Source: an uncultured Ectothiorhodospiraceae bacterium
GTDB taxonomy: Bacteria; Pseudomonadota; Gammaproteobacteria; UBA6429; Thiohalophilaceae
Assembly: GCA_947259425.1 (NCBI GenBank)
Contig: CAMYMO010000074.1
Location: 1 to 18,003, forward strand
Length of the DNA stretch: 18,003 bases
Direction: 5' to 3'
Shown: piece after piece, positions 15,501 to 18,003 of the stretch
Position numbering within the stretch: the stretch's first letter is position 1
Layout of the letters: each line of letters starts with the position of its first letter
Made by a program: the position numbers and the translations under genes
The notes under the pieces: model-generated
Seen by the model: only the letters and a program-made list of their open reading frames with translations
What the model was told of the DNA's origin: nothing
The model's database searches: none

Positions 15501-15685
15501 TTTATCTAAATCGTAATATGATCGGTGCTGTGGTTGGTGTTCAACCCTTTGGCGGCGAAGGGTTGTCAGGAACAGGCCCCAAAGCGGGTGGCCCAAATTA
15601 TTTACAACGTCTGGTTAGCGAACGCGTCGTGACTACTAATACTTCAGCTATTGGGGGGAATGCAACGTTGATTAATTTAAAATAA
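12557..15685 (+). CDS. putA: Bifunctional proline dehydrogenase / L-glutamate gamma-semialdehyde dehydrogenase, short PutA
   Basis: Oxidises proline to glutamate in two steps: an FAD-dependent proline dehydrogenase, then an NAD-dependent aldehyde dehydrogenase, with channelling between them. The length (1042 aa) fits the short type A PutA, not the about 1320-residue E. coli protein. The N-terminus lacks the ribbon-helix-helix DNA-binding domain, so it should not repress its own gene. PRODH barrel, about 190-490: MMVRLVKGAYWDSEIK, EFQRLHG (425-431) and substrate-binding Arg467-Arg468 with Glu471 in YLVRRLLENGA. Dehydrogenase, about 560-1030: SPWNFP (694-699), Glu798 in AETGGQN, nucleophile Cys832 in SAGQRCSALR and PFGGEGLSGTGPKAGGP. 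Both active sites look intact. It is divergent from the M50 gene, with yheS 33 bp downstream. Confidence 0.96.
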   Translation: MIHYSLISDHSKLRSAINQAYLCDESHYVQSLIAQYQLTDSESREISEQARNLIIRTREHTQTSGGIEALLQEYDLSSEEGVTLMCLAEALLRIPDPETADRLIKDKLSQADWEKHLGQSHSLFVNASTWGLMLTGKLVRFEQDSMNNLFGRLLARGSEPVIRLAINEAMNIIGQQFVLGETIETALKRSQDESLQSYLFSYDMLGEAALCKPGADIYLERYLHAINVMSNTQKISNDEFSAPGISVKLSALHPRFEFAQRERVIKELVPTVLLLTEQAREAGVSVTIDAEEAERLDVTLDVFEAVYNHKQLKDWQGFGLAVQAYQKRALAVIKWLADLAKLNHRRMMVRLVKGAYWDSEIKLAQVNGLQGYPVFTRKESTDVSYFACLKLILASIDYFYPQFATHNAYTVATVQSLFKTRHSYEFQRLHGMGEVIYHEILKSNSSVKCRVYAPVGNHRDLLPYLVRRLLENGANTSFVNRIENENLPIGELINDPVEKVKSLRQIPHPSIPLPINLFNKSRVNSNGINFTDVSDLEKIKQAFDLCTKTEWHSAPLIKGEISSGKLKSIVCPANPELTVGFVVESSPENISTAITIANDFRDEWANQPVESRAYIIECASNLLENHREELLYLCVQEGGRCIKDGLTEIREAIDSCRYYAMQARKTLQSQQLPGPTGESNILTMHGRGVIVCISPWNFPAAIFTSQIVAALVSGNTVVAKPAQQTPLVAMRIVQLLHQAGIPVEALSLLPGKSSVMSEHLLTDERIAGVVFTGSTQVAKTINEKLAQRPGPIVPVIAETGGQNVMIVDSSALPEQVVVDVMTSAFNSAGQRCSALRVLFVQVDIAERIIELLSGAMNELIVGDPQELATDVSSLIDSDSKAKVMKHIKHFIKLEKLICQSPVNARLLKDNYIAPTVIEINSLSELKGEVFGPVLHIIRFAQDKLDDVLNDINNTNYGLTLGIHSRIQEKADYIIKRVRVGNIYLNRNMIGAVVGVQPFGGEGLSGTGPKAGGPNYLQRLVSERVVTTNTSAIGGNATLINLK

Positions 15686-15703
15686 TCATAAATTCTGATC
15701 TCC

Positions 15704-15712
15704 TGATATACT
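15704..15712 (+). promoter_or_regulatory. Extended -10 element directly before yheS
   Basis: TG-A-TATACT ends 6 nt before the yheS ATG, so transcription is predicted to start at the A of the start codon. The only intervening bases are TCCCCC; no Shine-Dalgarno exists in the 33-bp gap after putA. Confidence 0.45.
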
Positions 15713-15718
15713 TCCCCC

Positions 15719-17605
15719 ATGCTAAATTTTAAAAATCTTTCTTTGCGCCGTTCTACCCGTGTGCTTTTACATGACGTTAATTGCACGATTCATCAGGGCC
15801 AGAAAGTTGGTATCACCGGTGCCAATGGGACCGGTAAATCAAGTTTATTTGCATTGATTCTCAATGAATTACAGCCTGATGCAGGAGATTTTACTTTACC
15901 GCCAAAAACCGTCATTGCTCATGTTGCTCAAGAGGTTACGACTGTTGATGTCGATGCGATTGAGTACGTAATGGACGGAGATATTGAAATGCGAGCTCTG
16001 GAAAAGCAAATTGTCATTGCTGAGCAGGAAGATAATGGTGAACATCTGGCCAATCTTTATATGCATATGGAAAGCATTGATGGTTATCGCGCTCGCAGTC
16101 GTGCCGCCATTTTAATGCATGGTCTGGGTTTTTCGACTGCACAGGAGACTAACTCGGTACGTAGTTTTTCTGGCGGTTGGCGTATGCGACTTAATCTTGC
16201 TCAAGCCTTGATGTGTCGCTCAGATCTGTTGTTACTGGATGAACCCACCAATCACCTGGATCTCGAGGCGGTGATATGGTTAGAGGACTGGTTGCGTAAT
16301 TATGCGGGTACCTTGTTGCTAATCTCACACGATCGTGATTTTCTGGATAAGATTGCGACTCACATTGGTCATATCGAACAAAATGAATTAACGCTCTATA
16401 CCGGTAATTATACGGCCTTCGAAGTGCGGCGCGCCGAGAAGTTAGCCAATCAACAGGCTGCATACGAAAAACAACAACGTGAAGTCGCACATATGCAATC
16501 TTTCATTACGCGATTCAAAGCTAAAGCGACAAAGGCCAGACAAGCTCAAAGTCGAGTCAAGGCATTGGAACGTATGGAGTTGATTGCTCAGGCACATGTC
16601 GATTCGCCTTTTGATTTTGCCTTCCGATTACCGGATAAAATGCCGAGCATGTTATTAAAACTAGAGAAGGCGACAACCGGCTATGAAAACAAGCCTTTGC
16701 TTGATGATCTTGATTTATTAATTAATGCCGGAGATAGAGTTGGTTTGTTAGGTCATAACGGCGCCGGCAAGTCGACACTGATTAAATTGCTGGCCGATGA
16801 ATTGGATTTGTTAAGTGGTGAACGAACCAATGCAAAAGATTTAAAAATCGGCTATTTTGCACAACACCAACTTGAACAACTCGACGCTGAGGCTAGCCCT
16901 CTATTGCATTTGCAACGGCTTGATTCACACGTTTCGGAACAGGAGTTACGAAATTTTCTGGGTGGTTTTGCCTTTGTTGGCGATGCGGCTACTTCTGTGG
17001 TGGCACCCATGTCTGGCGGTGAAAAGGCGCGTCTGGTACTTGCCATGTTGGTGTTCCAAAAGCCAAATTTATTGTTACTTGATGAACCCACCAATCATCT
17101 TGATTTGGAAATGCGTCATGCCTTGAGTGTGGCGTTACAAGATTATGCTGGTGCCATGGTTATTGTCTCACATGATCGACATTTATTACGTACGGTAACC
17201 GATACCTTGATGCTTGTTGATGGCGGTAAGGTTATTCCATTTGATGGCGATCTTGAGGATTATCGACAGTGGGTAAAAAATTCACTCAAAGAACAGGATA
17301 ATGCGGGACAAACTCAACCGAATTCACAATTGAATAAAAAGCAACAACGCCAGAATGCTGCCGAGATTCGTAAACGGTTAAAACCTTTACAAAACAAATT
17401 GAATTCACTGGAAAAAAAGATCGACAAACTAAATAGGGATCAGGAGCAAATTCAGTCTAAATTAGCAGGTGAGTCTATTTACGAAGCAAGCAATAAACCG
17501 GATTTAAAAAAGTTATTAACCCAACAAACCACGGTCACTCAAGACTTGGTGCAGGCAGAGGAAGATTGGCTTTTGATAAGTGAGGAAATAGAGGAATCAC
17601 AATAG
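15719..17605 (+). CDS. yheS: ABC-F family ATPase YheS
   Basis: A soluble, ribosome-associated ABC-F protein (628 aa) that aligns by eye with E. coli YheS (637 aa) from end to end. There are two ATPase cassettes and no membrane domain. Cassette 1: Walker A GANGTGKS (34-41), signature SGGWRMRL (151-158) and Walker B LLLLDEPTNHLD (170-181). The linker (about 240-300) has the ARQAQSRVKALERMELIAQAHVD pattern specific to this group, abbreviated here by its Q-S-R-V-K-A-L-E-R-M core. Cassette 2: Walker A GHNGAGKS (345-352), signature MSGGEKARL (431-439) and a second DEPTNHLD. A C-terminal coiled coil rich in Lys/Gln (about 535-625) follows. ABC-F proteins act at the ribosomal E site to relieve stalls; the exact role of YheS is not settled. 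Confidence 0.95.
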   Translation: MLNFKNLSLRRSTRVLLHDVNCTIHQGQKVGITGANGTGKSSLFALILNELQPDAGDFTLPPKTVIAHVAQEVTTVDVDAIEYVMDGDIEMRALEKQIVIAEQEDNGEHLANLYMHMESIDGYRARSRAAILMHGLGFSTAQETNSVRSFSGGWRMRLNLAQALMCRSDLLLLDEPTNHLDLEAVIWLEDWLRNYAGTLLLISHDRDFLDKIATHIGHIEQNELTLYTGNYTAFEVRRAEKLANQQAAYEKQQREVAHMQSFITRFKAKATKARQAQSRVKALERMELIAQAHVDSPFDFAFRLPDKMPSMLLKLEKATTGYENKPLLDDLDLLINAGDRVGLLGHNGAGKSTLIKLLADELDLLSGERTNAKDLKIGYFAQHQLEQLDAEASPLLHLQRLDSHVSEQELRNFLGGFAFVGDAATSVVAPMSGGEKARLVLAMLVFQKPNLLLLDEPTNHLDLEMRHALSVALQDYAGAMVIVSHDRHLLRTVTDTLMLVDGGKVIPFDGDLEDYRQWVKNSLKEQDNAGQTQPNSQLNKKQQRQNAAEIRKRLKPLQNKLNSLEKKIDKLNRDQEQIQSKLAGESIYEASNKPDLKKLLTQQTTVTQDLVQAEEDWLLISEEIEESQ

Positions 17606-17882
17606 TAAATTTATTTTTAAAATGGGTATTCGATTGGAAATATCTTTAATCTCACAATTTCATTATAAATATTTTATATAATAATCTTTCTGCATCAGAG
17701 TTCTTATAGTCTATATTTATTCTATCAATTTAATCATCCAGGTGTTACTACGTATTTACGAGGTACACGCTATGTTTATATTAGTTTTGCATTACTGTAA
17801 ATTTACTAAGCTTAATGGTTAGCTTGGTAACTAATTTTTATTTCCGAAAACGGAGTTTTATTTATTTTCAGGAGAAAATTTT
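17606..17882. other. AT-rich intergenic region before the glycosyltransferase gene
   Basis: A 277-bp gap with no gene that I can support. A 16-codon frame at 17772-17822 (MFILVLHYCKFTKLNG) has GAGG at 17760-17763 about 8 nt upstream but no other support. A small hairpin TCCG-AAAA-CGGA (17843-17854) followed by a T-rich run lies just before the AGGAGA ribosome site (17870-17875) of the next gene and might act as a weak attenuator. No strong terminator for yheS was found. Confidence 0.4.
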
Positions 17883-18003
17883 ATGAGAATTGCTCAAGTT
17901 GCGCCTTTAATAGAAAGCGTCCCCCCCCGTTACTATGGTGGTACTGAGCGTGTGGTTTCATATTTAACTGAAGAACTCGTCAACCAGGGGCATGAAGTGA
18001 CGC
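17883..18003 (+). CDS. Family 4 glycosyltransferase, N-terminal part (runs off the window)
   Basis: The first 40 codons of a GT-B glycosyltransferase. The opening strand MRIAQVAPLIESVPPRYYGG followed by TERVVSYLTEELVNQGHEVT is the characteristic N-terminus of a group of GT4 enzymes, where the Gly-Gly-Thr-Glu-Arg-Val segment forms the acceptor-side loop. The donor, acceptor and product cannot be told from this fragment. AGGAGA at 17870-17875, 7 nt before the ATG, supports the start. Codons 13-16 contain a run of eight Cs. The gene continues beyond base 18003. Confidence 0.85.
   Translation, partial: MRIAQVAPLIESVPPRYYGGTERVVSYLTEELVNQGHEVT
17921..17928 (+). repeat. Eight-base poly-C tract in the glycosyltransferase gene
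   Basis: C8 spans codons 13-16 (Val-Pro-Pro-Arg), 38 nt into the reading frame. A one-base change here would truncate the protein early, so the tract could permit slippage-driven on/off switching. Confidence 0.6.

Noticed and set aside
16191..16490. 99-codon minus-strand ORF within yheS
   Set aside because: It is antisense to the first ATPase cassette and linker; the Arg/Tyr-rich peptide looks like a translation artefact.
17772..17822. 16-codon ORF with a GAGG upstream, before the glycosyltransferase gene
   Set aside because: Too short to judge, with no similarity or context support; such frames are expected by chance in AT-rich DNA.

Overview
The window looks like ordinary chromosome from a sulfur-oxidising gammaproteobacterium of fairly low GC. 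The evidence is a soxX-soxA-soxK cluster for periplasmic thiosulfate oxidation alongside several gammaproteobacterial housekeeping proteins that I recognise by close similarity to E. coli proteins (YadH, RoxA/YcfD, YajD, ArfB, YheS). No tRNA, rRNA, CRISPR array, insertion sequence or phage gene was seen. The genus cannot be fixed from the sequence alone.

Layout. 1-3.5 kb (+): a YadH-type ABC-2 permease, a small TPR protein, a SixA-like phosphatase, the ribosomal-protein hydroxylase RoxA, and a GNAT acetyltransferase whose start abuts the roxA stop. 3.5-3.9 kb: a headless C-terminal remnant of a c-type cytochrome. 3.9-4.9 kb: the HNH protein YajD (+) converges on a Spy/CpxP-like periplasmic protein (-), with a hairpin terminator between them. 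5.1-6.0 kb (+): the ribosome-rescue factor ArfB and an unrecognised two-TM protein. 6.2-7.9 kb (+): soxX, soxA and soxK. 8.1-10.0 kb (+): an FtsH protease, probably a second copy because its neighbours are not the usual ones. 10.1-12.4 kb (-): a nitronate monooxygenase-like flavoprotein and a DUF4442 thioesterase-like protein that overlap by 4 bp, plus a separate M50 intramembrane-type protease. 12.6-17.6 kb (+): a short PutA without the DNA-binding domain, then the ABC-F protein YheS. 17.9 kb to the edge (+): the first 40 codons of a family-4 glycosyltransferase.

How the genes work together. SoxXA is the c-type cytochrome complex that couples thiosulfate to the carrier protein SoxYZ, and SoxK is its binding protein; soxB and soxYZ are not in the window. 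RoxA, ArfB and YheS all act on or near the ribosome, but they lie in separate transcription units. FtsH, the M50 protease and the Spy-like protein are envelope quality-control functions.

The most notable non-coding pattern is that five genes (roxA, ftsH, the M50 gene, putA and yheS) have a plausible -10 element only 6-11 nt before the start codon and no Shine-Dalgarno sequence, which suggests leaderless or near-leaderless mRNAs. The sox, yajD and Spy-like genes instead have clear Shine-Dalgarno sites. I found no convincing new defence or mobile system.
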